Source of the DNA: UBA7803 sp036381275
Lineage (GTDB): Bacteria; Pseudomonadota; Gammaproteobacteria; Pseudomonadales; Azotimanducaceae
DNA: 64,000 nt
Assembly: GCA_036381275.1 (NCBI GenBank)
Contig: DASVDC010000130.1
Coordinates: 1-64,000, forward strand
Direction of reading: 5' to 3'
A model generated the notes under the pieces. It made no database searches, was not told the origin of the DNA, and worked only from the letters and a program-made list of their open reading frames with translations. Shown piece after piece: positions 43,664 through 55,200 of this stretch (within the stretch, counting starts at the first letter, position 1; each line of letters opens with the position of its first letter). A program made the translations under genes and the position numbers.

Positions 43664-43996
43664 CTACGGGGACGGCGACCGCTCGATCATGTAATCGAGC
43701 GCCGCCGCCAACTCCTCTTCGCTGCACTGCGTGCAGAGCCCCTTCGGCGGCATGCCCGGCGGAACGCCGGTGATGGTCGACTGCAGCAGCGCCGGTCGTC
43801 CCTTCTGCAGCCGCTCCGCCCACGCGGCGCCGTCGCCGACCCGCGGCGCGCCGGCGACGCCGGCGGCGTGACACGAGAAGCAGTAGCGGATGTAGACCTG
43901 CTCCCCCGGATGGGCGGATTCGTCGGCCGGTCGCTCGCCGCAACCGGCGCCGAGCAGCGCGAATCCCATTGCCACCGCCATCCACAATGCCCGCAT
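43664..43996 (-). CDS. Cytochrome c5-like lipoprotein
   Basis: A 110-residue lipoprotein (LLGAGC, C19) with a heme c motif YCFSCHAAG (C39, C42, H43). Axial Met lies in GMPPKG, and the second pair CTQC is followed by SEEELAAALDYM, the hallmark of cytochrome c5. Periplasmic, membrane-anchored one-electron carrier. AGGAGACC precedes the ATG by eight bases. Its neighbour on the other strand also bears a heme motif, so they may exchange electrons. Confidence 0.88.
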   Translation of the reverse strand: MRALWMAVAMGFALLGAGCGERPADESAHPGEQVYIRYCFSCHAAGVAGAPRVGDGAAWAERLQKGRPALLQSTITGVPPGMPPKGLCTQCSEEELAAALDYMIERSPSP

Positions 43997-44017
43997 TCGA
44001 AGGTCTCCTGGATTTCA

Positions 44018-44042
44018 TTCGCGGCCGGAGGCCGCTCCCACA
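44018..44042. repeat. REP-like single arm
   Basis: TTCGCGGCCGGAGGCCGC, continuing to CTCCCACA, identical to the arm at 23132-23156. It lies between the omega-amidase stop and the cytochrome start, inside the presumed leader of the cytochrome gene. Confidence 0.8.
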
Positions 44043-44050
44043 ATGGGCGG

Positions 44051-44827
44051 TCAGAACGCCAGATCGAAGTCGTCGGCGTCCTGCCAGGCGGGGAAGCGCT
44101 GCCGGTGCGCGCGCAGCGCCTCACCGTCGAGCGTCACCGTGAACACCCCGGTGCGCTCGCCGGCTTCGAGCAGCGCCGTGCCTTCGGAGTCGTACACCAC
44201 GCTTCCGCCGCGGTATTCGATCCCGGCGCCGTCGGTGCCGACGATGTTCACGCCCAGCGTGAACGCCAGATTCTCGATCGCGCGGGCGCGCAGCAACGTG
44301 CTCCAGGCGCTCTGCCGCGCCGCGGGCCAGTTCGCCACCACCACCAGCAGATCGTAGTCGCCGCGGCTCCGCAGCCACACCGGGAAGCGCAGGTCGTAGC
44401 AGACCGCCGCACGGATTCGCCACTCGCCGACCGTGAGCGCCGGCCGCGCGCGGCCGGCCGCGTAGTGCTCGTGCTCACCCGCCATCCGGAACCGGTGGCG
44501 CTTGTCGTAGATCACGGCGCGGCCATCGGGCGGCATCCAGACGAAACGGTTGTAACAGGCGCCGCCCTCCTCGATCACGACGCTTCCGCAGAGCGTCTTG
44601 CCGAGCGCCTCCGCGCGCGAGCGCAGCCACCTCACCGTGGGCCCGGACATCGGCTCGGCCACCTCGCGCGCCGCCATCGTGAAGCCGGTGGAGAACATCT
44701 CCGGCAGCACCACCAGCGCCGCCTCGTCCGGCACCTCCGCGAAGTGGGCATCGAACAGCGCGCGATTCGCCGGCGGATCGTGCCAACGGGTCGCGGTCTG
44801 GATCAGGCTCACGGTCAGAGGCTGCAC
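44051..44827 (-). CDS. Carbon-nitrogen hydrolase, omega-amidase (YafV) type
   Basis: A 258-residue nitrilase-superfamily enzyme. Catalytic Glu is in LPEMFSTGF, Lys in YDKRHRFRMAG, and Cys in AVCYDLRFPVW. These fit omega-amidases that hydrolyse alpha-ketoglutaramate and similar amides. The GTG at 44827 follows GGAG six bases upstream and overlaps the aminotransferase gene by 13 bases. Pairing with a glutamine-using aminotransferase is the known metabolic partnership: the transaminase makes the ketoamide, the amidase drains it. Confidence 0.85.
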   Translation of the reverse strand: MQPLTVSLIQTATRWHDPPANRALFDAHFAEVPDEAALVVLPEMFSTGFTMAAREVAEPMSGPTVRWLRSRAEALGKTLCGSVVIEEGGACYNRFVWMPPDGRAVIYDKRHRFRMAGEHEHYAAGRARPALTVGEWRIRAAVCYDLRFPVWLRSRGDYDLLVVVANWPAARQSAWSTLLRARAIENLAFTLGVNIVGTDGAGIEYRGGSVVYDSEGTALLEAGERTGVFTVTLDGEALRAHRQRFPAWQDADDFDLAF

Positions 44828-46008
44828 AGGATCTCCGCCCCCCGCCGCAACGTGTCGTCGTCCTTCGCGAAGCACAGCCGCAGCAGCGTGTGGCCCGGGT
44901 TCTCGGCGTAGAACACCGATACCGGGATCGTCGCGAGCTTCGCTTCCCGGGTCAGGCGCCGGGCGAGGGCCGCGTCCGGCTCATCGTACACGCCGGCGTA
45001 GTCGATGAGCTGGAAGTAGGTGCCGGCGCTCGGGCGCAGCGCGAACCGCGACGGCGCGAGCAGCTCGCAGAACAGGTCACGCTTGCGCTGATAGAACGCG
45101 CCCAGATGCCGGTGATGCTCCGGATGGGCGCGCAGGAAGTCGGCGAGGCCGAGCTGCACGGGCGTGTTCGACGTGAACGTCACGTACTGGTGCACGCGGC
45201 GCAGCTCCGCCGACAGCGCCGCCGGCGCGACGCAATAGCCGATCTTCCAGCCCGTGGTGTGGTAGGTCTTGCCGAACGACGAGACCACGAACGCGCGCGC
45301 GAACAGCGCCGGATCCCGGCACAGGCTCTGGTGCTCGCGGCCGTCGAAGATGATGTGCTCGTAGACCTCGTCCGCGAGCAGATAGAGCTCGCGGCCGGCC
45401 GCGTCCGCATCCGCGAGCAGCGTGCGCAGGCACTCGAGATCGGCCGCGTCCCAGACCGTGCCGGTCGGGTTGTGCGGCGTGTTGACGACGATCAGCCGGG
45501 TGCGCTCGTTGATCGCATCCGCCACCCGATTCCAATCGGGCCGGAACGCCGGCGGATCCATCGGCAGGTGCCTCGTGATGCCGCCCTGCAGCGTCACCGC
45601 GGGCTCGTAGCTGTCGTAGGCGGGGTCGAACACGATGACCTCGTCGCCCGGCCGCACCACCGCGGCGATCGCGCAGAACAGCGCCTCGGTGGCGCCGGAG
45701 GTGACGGTGACCTCGGTGTCCGGATCGACGGCGCAGCCGTACAGCTCCGCCACCTTCGCAGCGATCGCCTCGCGCAGCGCAGGGACCCCGGCCATCGGCG
45801 CGTACTGGTTGTGCCCGTGGGTCAGGTAGTGCTGCACCCGTTCCAGCAGGTAGCGCGGTCCGTCGAAGTCCGGGAAGCCCTGCGAGAGGTTGAGCGCCCC
45901 CTCCTGGCGGGCCAGCTCGGACATCACGGTGAAGATGGTCGTCCCGACGCCCGGGAGCTTGCTCTGCAGAGCCGGCGGCCGGCGCCGGGGAATTGCGTTG
46001 CGCTGCAT
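44815..46008 (-). CDS. PLP-dependent aminotransferase, methionine aminotransferase (YbdL) type
   Basis: A 397-residue class I/II aminotransferase. LSQGFPDFDGP is near residue 45, NTPHNPTGTVW near 180, and the PLP lysine is in SSFGKTYHTTGWKIGY near 245. The ordering and YbdL-like N-terminus (SKLPGVGTTIFTVMSELA) suggest transamination of ketomethiobutyrate to methionine. It diverges from the ArsR-methyltransferase/ahcY pair across the 18-bp palindrome, consistent with a methionine-cycle locus. Open frame extends upstream but is antisense to that regulator. Confidence 0.85.
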   Translation of the reverse strand: MQRNAIPRRRPPALQSKLPGVGTTIFTVMSELARQEGALNLSQGFPDFDGPRYLLERVQHYLTHGHNQYAPMAGVPALREAIAAKVAELYGCAVDPDTEVTVTSGATEALFCAIAAVVRPGDEVIVFDPAYDSYEPAVTLQGGITRHLPMDPPAFRPDWNRVADAINERTRLIVVNTPHNPTGTVWDAADLECLRTLLADADAAGRELYLLADEVYEHIIFDGREHQSLCRDPALFARAFVVSSFGKTYHTTGWKIGYCVAPAALSAELRRVHQYVTFTSNTPVQLGLADFLRAHPEHHRHLGAFYQRKRDLFCELLAPSRFALRPSAGTYFQLIDYAGVYDEPDAALARRLTREAKLATIPVSVFYAENPGHTLLRLCFAKDDDTLRRGAEILCSL

Positions 46009-46080
46009 CCGGGCATTCTGACAAGCGGATCCGCCGCCGGGCAAGGAAGCGCCGTCGGATACCGGCCGATGAGGATTCAA

Positions 46081-46098
46081 TATCAAAATATTTTGATA
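46081..46098. promoter_or_regulatory. Perfect 18-bp palindromic operator
   Basis: TATCAAAATATTTTGATA is its own complement, strikingly AT-rich in GC-rich DNA. It contains a -35-like TTGATA on both strands; on the plus strand a TAGGCT follows 17 bases later (46116-46121). It is probably the site of the ArsR-type regulator encoded just downstream. Confidence 0.8.
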
Positions 46099-46148
46099 AT
46101 CGGGTGCCGCAGTGCTAGGCTGCGCCGCTCGAAACTGCGTGCCGATCC

Positions 46149-47120
46149 ATGACCGAGCCCGCCCGTACCACCGAATCCGGCTGCCCGGCGCCCGTCCTCG
46201 ACGACGTGGTGGCCGTCGCGAAGGCCGTTGCCGACGGGCAGCGGGCCGCCGTGCTGCGGGCGCTGAAGGAGGATTCTTTCGGCGTGCTGGAGCTGTGCCG
46301 GATCCTGGGCACCGCGCAGCCGGCGCTGAGTCATCACCTGAAGGTGCTGCACCAGGCCGGGCTGGTGGTCCGCCGGCGGGAAGGCAACACGATCTTCTAC
46401 CGCCGTGCCCCCGCCGCGGGCGAGCTCCAGGCGGCGGTGCTCGCCGCGATCGATCGGGCGCCGCTGCCCGAGGCGCACGCGTGCGGCATCGAGGCCGTAC
46501 ACCGGGACCGCAGCCGGCGCAGCGAAGCGTTCTTCGTCGAGCACGCGGCGGACTTCGCCACCCAGCAGGCGCGCATCTGCGAGCATTCGGTGTACGCCGC
46601 CAGCGTATTGGAGCTGATCGACCGGCTGGGCCTCGCCCGCGGCGCCGCGCTCGAGATCGGACCCGGCGACGGCGAGCTGCTGGCGGCGCTCGCCGCACGC
46701 TTCGATACCGTAACGGGCATCGACAGCGCCCCCGGGATGCTGCAGCGCGCCGCCGCGCGCGTGTCGAGCCGGCCGAACGTGCGCCTCGAGCACCGCGACT
46801 TCAACGACCTGCCGGCCCGGCCGCGCTACCGGCTCGTGCTGGCCGCGATGGTCGTGCACCACCAGCCGTCGCCGCCGCGCTTCTTCCGCCACGCCGCCGA
46901 ACGGCTCGAGCGGGACGGTGTGCTGATCGTCGTGGAGCTGTGCCGGCACCACCAGGAGTGGGCGCGCAGCGCCTGCGGCGATCTGTGGCTCGGCTTCGAA
47001 CCGGCGGAGCTCGCGGAGTGGGCCGGCCGCGCCGGGCTCACCGGCGGCGAATCGCAATTCCTGGCCCAGAAGAACGGTTTCCGGATCCAGATCCACACCT
47101 ACCACAAACGAACACGCTGA
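46149..47120 (+). CDS. ArsR-family regulator fused to a SAM-methyltransferase domain (SahR-like)
   Basis: A 323-residue protein. The winged HTH spans about 20-95 (VLELCRILGTAQPALSHHLK, GLVVRRREGNTIFYR). A class I methyltransferase fold follows at about 155-320 with motif I LEIGPGDGELLAAL. This architecture next to ahcY matches SahR, the S-adenosylhomocysteine-sensing regulator of methionine metabolism described in proteobacteria. The methyltransferase domain is then a ligand sensor rather than an enzyme. No arsenic-type cysteine motif in the HTH. It lies nine bases before ahcY. Confidence 0.85.
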   Translation: MTEPARTTESGCPAPVLDDVVAVAKAVADGQRAAVLRALKEDSFGVLELCRILGTAQPALSHHLKVLHQAGLVVRRREGNTIFYRRAPAAGELQAAVLAAIDRAPLPEAHACGIEAVHRDRSRRSEAFFVEHAADFATQQARICEHSVYAASVLELIDRLGLARGAALEIGPGDGELLAALAARFDTVTGIDSAPGMLQRAAARVSSRPNVRLEHRDFNDLPARPRYRLVLAAMVVHHQPSPPRFFRHAAERLERDGVLIVVELCRHHQEWARSACGDLWLGFEPAELAEWAGRAGLTGGESQFLAQKNGFRIQIHTYHKRTR

Positions 47121-47129
47121 GGAGCGCTC

Positions 47130-48491
<1,362 letters not shown>

Positions 48492-48496
48492 GCGTC

Positions 48497-48530
48497 TGTG
48501 GGAGCGGCGGCTACCCGCGCCGCTCCCACA
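48497..48530. repeat. REP-type palindrome between convergent genes
   Basis: TGTGGGAGCGGCG (48497-48509) pairs exactly with 48518-48530 around GCTACCCG. Its position between the ends of ahcY and a minus-strand gene suggests a termination role. Confidence 0.88.
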
Positions 48531-48543
48531 TCCCCACGCACGG

Positions 48544-49065
48544 CTACTCCACCCGCCGCACCTTCACGTAGCCCGAGCGCCCCTCCACCTTGAGGTTCAC
48601 CGAGCCGAGAATACCGGGGGTGATCTCGACGCGATCGCCCTCTTCGAACCGGATCCGGCCCTTCGAGAGCTCCCGCCAGATCTGACCGTTGTCGAGCGTC
48701 AGGTAATGCAGGCCCCGCGGATCCGAGCGAACCTCGACGATCTCCGCGACCAACCGCTCCTCCGCCCGCTCTTCGTCGTCCCGCGCGCCGCGCACCGGAA
48801 ACGCCTCGTCGGCGCGGCGCTCGCGAGTCACAGGCGCCTCAGCCGGCCGGGCCGGCGCCGCCGGCGCAGGGGTGGCCGCGGCGCGGCGCGCCGACGCGGC
48901 GTCGTAACAGGCGAGCCGACGTTCGGGGTCATGCTGGGTCACGCACTCGGCGAGGCGATCGAAGCAGGCGAGCCGCGCGTCGTCGTCCGCCTCCGCGGTG
49001 CAGCCGGCGCCATAGGCCGGGCCTACCATGAGCAAGCCCATCGCAAATATCCAGGCCTTTCGCAT
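48544..49065 (-). CDS. Uncharacterised exported protein
   Basis: A 173-residue protein with a signal peptide (MRKAWIFAMGLLMVGPAYGA). The N-terminal part has paired cysteine motifs (DARLACFDRLAECV, ERRLACYDAAS) like small periplasmic proteins that begin with a LACYD repeat. After an Ala/Pro linker comes a C-terminal beta-rich module (VEVRSDPRGLHYLTLDNGQIWRE ... KVEGRSGYVKVRRVE). I do not recognise a named family. Convergent with ahcY. Confidence 0.65.
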   Translation of the reverse strand: MRKAWIFAMGLLMVGPAYGAGCTAEADDDARLACFDRLAECVTQHDPERRLACYDAASARRAAATPAPAAPARPAEAPVTRERRADEAFPVRGARDDEERAEERLVAEIVEVRSDPRGLHYLTLDNGQIWRELSKGRIRFEEGDRVEITPGILGSVNLKVEGRSGYVKVRRVE

Positions 49066-49140
49066 GCACTCGTTCCCAGGACGTTCCGGCGGATGCTAGC
49101 CCGACCACGCGGCCGCGTTCAAACGCCCCGGGGCACGCGG

Positions 49141-49163
49141 CCGGAGGGGCAGAGCCCCTCCGG
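49141..49163 (-). terminator. Hairpin after the first TonB receptor gene
   Basis: CCGGAGGGGC-AGA-GCCCCTCCGG, a perfect 10-bp stem ten bases beyond the stop of the receptor gene on the minus strand. No T-tract follows, so termination efficiency is uncertain. Confidence 0.45.
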
Positions 49164-49172
49164 CGCACGGCA

Positions 49173-52037
49173 CTAGCGGAAGCTCACGCTGGCGCGGGCA
49201 TAGAACACGCGGCCGAGGAAGTCGTAGATCCCGGACGTGTTCGCGGAGGTGTCCGGCACGTACGGCGGCTCTTCGTCGGTCAGGTTCTCGACGCCGGCCT
49301 GGAAGGACCAGGCGCCCACGTCGTAGCTGCCCTGCAGGTCCAGATAGTGCTGGGCATCCGCGGTCGTGTGCACGGTGTCGAAGCCGATCGCGTCGAACAC
49401 GTCCATCTCGTCGAGGTAGCGGTAGGTCAGCCCCACCGACCACTGGTCGCGCAGCAGCGTGATGCCGAGGTTCGAGCGGAACTCCGGATACGCCGCCCAG
49501 TCGGAGACCAGGCCGGCCACCATCCCGGTCCGGTCGCTGACCACCCCGGAGGTCGTGGTTTCCTTGTACTCGTCGAGGTAGTTCAGCAGCCAGTCGATCT
49601 GGATCTGCCCCAGACCGGTGCTGAGCGTGTAGGTGGCGTCGAGGTCGATGCCGCTGGTTTCGATGGTCGCCAGATTCTCGTTCAGCAGGTCGAAACGCAC
49701 CACGCTGTTGTCCGGGCCGCGGCCGATCCGCTCGCACTCCGGAGCCGACAGCGCACCGTCCGGGCTGGTGTAGCAGGCGGTGATCACGTCCACCGGGTCC
49801 GGCGTGCCCACAGCGTCCTCCACCTCGACGTCGTACCAGTCCAGCGCGATCCGCAGCGGCGCGAAATCCGGCTGCCAGACCAGCCCGATCGAGAAGCTCT
49901 CCGACGTTTCCGCATCCAGATCCGGGTTGCCGCCGGCGGATATCTTGAGCTGCGCGGCGGGCTGCACGAAGTCGGCAGGCACGCCGGCGGCGTCGCAGTT
50001 CGCGCGCACGATCGGGTCGGTGACCGGGGCCGTGCACGGGTCGGTGACCGTCTGGAACGTGTCGGCGGTTCCGCCGAACAGCTCCAGCACGTTCGGCGCG
50101 CGATAGCCGGTGGCGTAGGTGCCACGGAAACGGAGCTGCTCCACCGGAGACCAGCCGAGGGCGAATTTGTAGGTGAATTCGCTGCCGAACGTGTCGTAGT
50201 CGGAGTAGCGGCCCGCCAGGTCCAGGGTCAGCTCCTCGGCAGCCGGCGCGTCCGCCAGCAGCGGCAGCGAGAACTCCGCGTAGATCTCCTTCACGTCGTA
50301 CTTGCCGCTGGTCGGCTCCGCGAAGTTTCCGCCGCTGTCGCCGGCCTGGACCACGCCGGAGGTGTCGACCGCACCCTTCTCTTCCCGGTATTCGACACCG
50401 ACGGCGACGCCCACTGCCCCGGCCGGCAGATCGACGAGCTCACCGGTCAACGTCGCGGCCAGGTGCAGCATGTCGTACTGCGTGCGCTCCTGATCGTCGA
50501 ACGTCAGATAGGCGATCTCCTCCGGCGACTTCGGGCTGCGGCCGAAGATGTCGAGGGTCGGGTTGCCGTCGGCGTCCTTCGGACAGGCCGCATCGAGGGC
50601 GCAGAGCGCCGGATCCAGCGCGGTCTGCAGGCGCGCGACGTTGAGCTGCCCGTGGGTCACTTCGTACAGATCGGAGCGCCCGACGGTGAACCAGGTATCC
50701 CACTCCCAGGGCCGGCCCGCCAGCTCGAGATCGCCGCGCAGACCGATCGTGCCGGAGATCGTGTCACTGTCGTAGTCGAACGTGCGCGGACCGAGGTCGA
50801 GGCCGCGCCAGGTCATCTGAAAGTTCGGGTTCGCGAGGCAGACCGCCTGCTCGTCCGGATCGGGGATCGCCGCACAGGTCTCTGCACGGGCCGCGAGCAG
50901 CACGGGCAGCGCATCCGCCGGGATGTTCGGGTTGGTGAACGGTACCTGGATCAGATCGGTGAACCGCCCCGCCGCGCCCTGAACCGGCAGCGGCGTGAAG
51001 TTCATCCGACCCTCGCGGTGCGACAGCGTCGTCATCACATAGCCGGTGGCGTTGTCGAACTCGTATTCGCCGATGCCGGAGAAGTTGACGTTGCGGTTCT
51101 CGTTGATCAGCGAGACGCCGGTGTCGATGTCGTTGTAGTTGAAGCGCTGGTTCATCCGCAGGATGCACTCCACGCTGCCGCTGCCGTCGCTGCCGGGGCC
51201 GTCGCCGAGGCAGAACGGATCGAGCACCTGGAAGCTCTCGCCCGTTTCCGGATTCGGCTCGAAGATGATGCCGGCCTCACCGGCGATGCCCTGCGGCGGA
51301 ATGCCGCTGCCCACCAGGTTCAGCTCCTGGCCGTCCGCGACCTGCGTTCCGAGCAGCGGGATCTTCGCGAAATCGCGGTCCTGGTAGTCGACGTCGCCGT
51401 CGAACACGTAGGTGATGCCGGCGTTGAAGAAGCCCCGCTCCCCGCGCAGCCCGAACAAGAGCCCCGCATCGAAGTGGTCACCGCCCGGGTCCTCCGGGGT
51501 GCTGCCGCCGACGCTGAGCTCGAGGCCCTCGATGTCGGAGCGCGGAATCAGATTGATCACGCCGGCGACCGCGTCCGATCCGTAGACGGTGGACGCCCCG
51601 TCGGCGAGCACCTCGACCCGATCGATCAGGTTGACCGGGAAGGACTGCAGATCGACCCCGAGCCCGAGGCTGTCGCGGATCGTCGAGACGGTGCGGCGGC
51701 CGTTGTACAGCACCAGGGTCCGCTCCGGCTCCAACTGATGGATGTCGGTGAAGTTCGCACCGCGGCCGCCGTTGGCGACGTTGCGATTAGTGCCCTGGGC
51801 GCCGATCGACGGCAACTGCAGGAGCTGGTCGTTCAGGCTGTAGTTCGGGTTCGTGCGGATCGCGTCGCCGCCCAGAACGGTCATCGGGCCGACGTAGGTT
51901 CCCGCGTCGCGCGCGATGCGCGACCCGGTCACGACGACTTCTTCGATCGTCCGTTCTTCTGCGGCCGCCACGCCGCTCAACCCGGCCGGGAGCAGCGCCA
52001 GCAGCACGGCCGGCGCCCATCGTGTATCGGTTGACAT
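49173..52037 (-). CDS. TonB-dependent receptor (receptor 1)
   Basis: A 954-residue outer-membrane receptor with a signal peptide (AVLLALLPAGLSGVAAA). The TonB-box-like region is TIEEVVVTGSRIARD, plug motifs include ERTLVLYNGRRTVS and EVLADGASTVYGSDAVAGVIN, and a 22-strand barrel ends NLTDEEPPYVPDTSANTSG ... FYARASVSFR. A barrel Cys pair (CYTSPDGALSAPEC) recurs in the two paralogues here. The start at MSTDTRW has GGGGAGAGAG upstream. It imports an unknown large substrate using TonB energy. It follows receptor 2 on the same strand with 235 bases between. Confidence 0.9.
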   Translation of the reverse strand: MSTDTRWAPAVLLALLPAGLSGVAAAEERTIEEVVVTGSRIARDAGTYVGPMTVLGGDAIRTNPNYSLNDQLLQLPSIGAQGTNRNVANGGRGANFTDIHQLEPERTLVLYNGRRTVSTIRDSLGLGVDLQSFPVNLIDRVEVLADGASTVYGSDAVAGVINLIPRSDIEGLELSVGGSTPEDPGGDHFDAGLLFGLRGERGFFNAGITYVFDGDVDYQDRDFAKIPLLGTQVADGQELNLVGSGIPPQGIAGEAGIIFEPNPETGESFQVLDPFCLGDGPGSDGSGSVECILRMNQRFNYNDIDTGVSLINENRNVNFSGIGEYEFDNATGYVMTTLSHREGRMNFTPLPVQGAAGRFTDLIQVPFTNPNIPADALPVLLAARAETCAAIPDPDEQAVCLANPNFQMTWRGLDLGPRTFDYDSDTISGTIGLRGDLELAGRPWEWDTWFTVGRSDLYEVTHGQLNVARLQTALDPALCALDAACPKDADGNPTLDIFGRSPKSPEEIAYLTFDDQERTQYDMLHLAATLTGELVDLPAGAVGVAVGVEYREEKGAVDTSGVVQAGDSGGNFAEPTSGKYDVKEIYAEFSLPLLADAPAAEELTLDLAGRYSDYDTFGSEFTYKFALGWSPVEQLRFRGTYATGYRAPNVLELFGGTADTFQTVTDPCTAPVTDPIVRANCDAAGVPADFVQPAAQLKISAGGNPDLDAETSESFSIGLVWQPDFAPLRIALDWYDVEVEDAVGTPDPVDVITACYTSPDGALSAPECERIGRGPDNSVVRFDLLNENLATIETSGIDLDATYTLSTGLGQIQIDWLLNYLDEYKETTTSGVVSDRTGMVAGLVSDWAAYPEFRSNLGITLLRDQWSVGLTYRYLDEMDVFDAIGFDTVHTTADAQHYLDLQGSYDVGAWSFQAGVENLTDEEPPYVPDTSANTSGIYDFLGRVFYARASVSFR

Positions 52038-52232
52038 GGCTCTCTCCCCTGTTTGTCGAACGACGGCAGGGGCAACCCGTGAGCACGGGTGCCCCTGACC
52101 GGACGGTTCTCCCTGGGTCCCGGCGTTACCGCTGCCGACCCACGACCCGTAGATGCAGCAGCCGCGCGGACGGTCGCAGCGCCGCGGAATGGCGCCGGAC
52201 AATCCGACGCGGAAACGGGGGAGAGAGAGGAT

Positions 52233-52263
52233 GATCCCCGGCGCCCGAACGGCACCGGGGATC
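52233..52263 (-). terminator. Hairpin between receptors 2 and 1
   Basis: GATCCCCGG (52233-52241) pairs exactly with CCGGGGATC (52255-52263), directly after the receptor 2 stop on the minus strand, followed by a CT-rich stretch. Probably terminates or attenuates before receptor 1. Confidence 0.5.
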
Positions 52264-52272
52264 GGCAAGGTC

Positions 52273-55200
52273 TCAGAGCGTCTTCGTGAGGCTCAGGAAG
52301 TACGTCCGCCCGAACTGATCGTAGCCCGAGGACGTAACGCGGTTCAGACGGTTCGATCCGGCACTGGCCGAGACCAGCGGCGGCTTCGTGTCGGCCACGT
52401 TGTTCACTCCGCCGGTGATGAAGAACGTCTCGTCGAAATAGTAGGTCGCCGAGACGTCGTGGTACCAGCGCGACGCCGCCGAACAATCCGGCTTCACGTT
52501 GGGACTGCCGACGAAGCCCTGATCCAGCTCGAAGATGTCACAGTCGGCGTTGAGCGACGCATCGAGCCCGGCATGGGTGCTCGAGAGGTAGCGGGCTTCC
52601 CAGAGGAATGCCCAGTCGCCCCAACCGAGGTTCACCACGCTCGAGTAGCGATGCTCCGGAATGCCGAAGTCGCCCACCTGATCGTCGACCAGATCGCCTT
52701 CGAAGATCTGCAGGTCGCGCTCGATCTGCAGCGTATAGGCCTGCGACCACACCACGTTCAGCGGCCGCCCCAGCACCCCCTCGAAGGTGGTTCCGATCTG
52801 CAGATTCACGTCGAGACCGCTGGAAGTTTCCTCACCGACGTTGATGAACGACGCGTCCACCAGCTCCGGGAAGTTGAACCGCGGCAGATTCGGGTTCGTG
52901 CGCTCGATGCGGCTGCAGAACGGGCTCGACAGATTCGGCGCCTCGTTGTAGCAGCGCTCGAGGATCGTGGTGCCGTTGATGGACCGCACCGTGTCCTCGA
53001 TCTCGATGTCGAAATAGGAGATCGCGACGTCGATGTTCCAGTCGTCACTGATCGGCGGCGAAAACTGCAGCGTCGCGGTGAACGAATCCGACGTCTCCGC
53101 GACCAGATCCTCGGAGTTGCCGCCCACCGCGACCGCAATCGTCGTGGTGCCGCTCAAGCCGAGCTGCGTCGGGTCGGCCCCATCGGCGATGCAGTTGTCG
53201 ATGACCACCTGCGGGCGGCTGTCCTGGGCGGGATCGTACACGCCGCCGACGTTCGCATTGTCCGGCACCCGGCACGGGTCGGACGAACCGCCGACCGACG
53301 TGAACTGATCCGCCAGGAACTGCTCGCGCAGGTTCGGCGCCCGGAACGACGTGCCGTAGGACGCGCTCACCGTGACCCAGTCCACCGGCTGGTAGCTGAG
53401 CCGCGTTCGGTAGGTGGTCTCACTGCCGAAGTTCTCCTCGTCGGTGTAACGCACCGCCCCTTCGATCTCGAGCAGTTCGACCCCGCGCCGGTTCGCGAGC
53501 AGCGGTGCCGTGAACTCCAGATACCAGTCGACGATGTCCCGGTCGCCGGAGGTCGGACCTTCGGTGAGCGGGTTCTCCGCGGCCACGCCGCCGGTGGCGC
53601 CCAGCACCTCGGCCGTGGAGTCGATCTCGTCGAGCCGGTACTCCCCGCCGAGGGCGACCTGCACCATCCCGGCGTTCGGGATCTCGAACAGCTCGCCGGT
53701 CACGTAGGCCGAGAACATCGTCTGCTCCACCACCGTGTGGTTGGTGCGGGTGGCGAGCAGGAACTCGCGCTCGGCATCGCTCGAGAACGCACCCTCGCCG
53801 TTGGGGCCGCCGGTGAACATCGACGGCGCGAACAGGTTCACCGGTACGCAATCGCGCGGCGACAGGAAGCCGATGTCGTTCGGAACCTCTCCGGTGCCGC
53901 AGATCACGTCGCCGTCGGCGTTGAGCCGCATCGTCGCGAGCGACAGGGTCAGCGCGTTCTCGTTCAGCACCGTCTGGCTCTGGTCGCCCACGCCGCGGTC
54001 GTAGGACGCGAACGCATCGAAGCTCCAGTTGCGCTCGGCGAACCAGCCGCTCGGGAAGTCGCCGCGGAAACCGATCACGCCGCGGAAGTGACCGAGCTCG
54101 ACGTCCCGCTCCTGGGGAACGTCCTCGAGCGTGGTGATCACCGATGCGTTCACCGGGAACGGGTTCAGCGGATTGTCCACCAGCACCGGGTTGCCGTCGC
54201 CGTCCACGATCAGGTTGCCGTTCGCATCCTCCTGCGGAATCAGCCCGGGCATGGTCGGAAAGATCTGCTCGATCGCCGGAATGTTGTGCAGGCGGCGATT
54301 GAAATAGTACGTCTCGAAGTAGATCTCTTCGTCGCCGCCGAACAGCTCCGGCCGGAAGCCGCCCATCGCGACGATGCTGTAGCGCCGCTGAGGCATCACC
54401 AGATCCGCCGCGAGCCGCTCGTTCTGATCACTGTAGAACGGGATGTAGGTGAACTTGGTGCGCTGATTGGCGCCCTCCGCGGCACCCGGCGGCGCCGGAT
54501 CGGGCAGCGCGGCCGCGGTGCTCCAGTCCGGCACGTTCATGTCGGTGGAGCCCGGCGTGTAGAAGCTGAAGATGTCGAGCTGATTCGGGCTCGCCGGATC
54601 GACGGTCGCGACCACGTTGTCGAAGAAGCCGTTACGGCACAGGTTGAACTTGCGGCCGTCCTCGGCCTCGCCCAGTGTGCGCAGGCAGTCGGCACGCTCG
54701 TACCCCGATACCCGCTCCTGGTCGTACCAGTCGCCGCTCAACACGAAGTGCGCCCGGTCGCTGGTCGCGCCGGTCAGGAACGACACCTGATCGACGTCGC
54801 CGCCGGTGTCGTCGGGCCGATCCGCGTTCAGCGTGATCTCGAAGCCTTCGAAGTCGTCCTTCAGCAGGATGTTCACTACACCGGCCACCGCATCCGCACC
54901 GTACACGGCCGAGGCGCCTTCGGTGATGATCTCGATGCTGTTCACCAGGTTCATCGGAATGAGGTTGATGTCCGGCTGCGCCGGCGCGCCGCGCACACCG
55001 GACGAGCCGAGCCGCTTGCCGTTCAGCAGCACCAGCGTGCGCTCGGGACCGAGCGCACGCAGGCCGATGTTGGCCGAGCCCACGCCGCCGATCGGTGGCG
55101 GCTCACTGGCGTTGTTGGCGCCGGCGTTGCCGTTGAAAGTGCCGTCGATCTGCTGACCGTTCGACACGGTCGTCCGCTGCAGCAGCTCGGTGATCGAGCT

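Noticed and set aside
44815..46698. N-terminal extension of the aminotransferase
   Set aside because: The extra 230 residues are low-complexity Arg/Pro/Ala and antisense to the ArsR-methyltransferase gene; family similarity begins at MQRN.
47121..47129. SAH riboswitch before ahcY
   Set aside because: Only nine bases separate the genes, and a protein regulator with a palindromic site is present instead.
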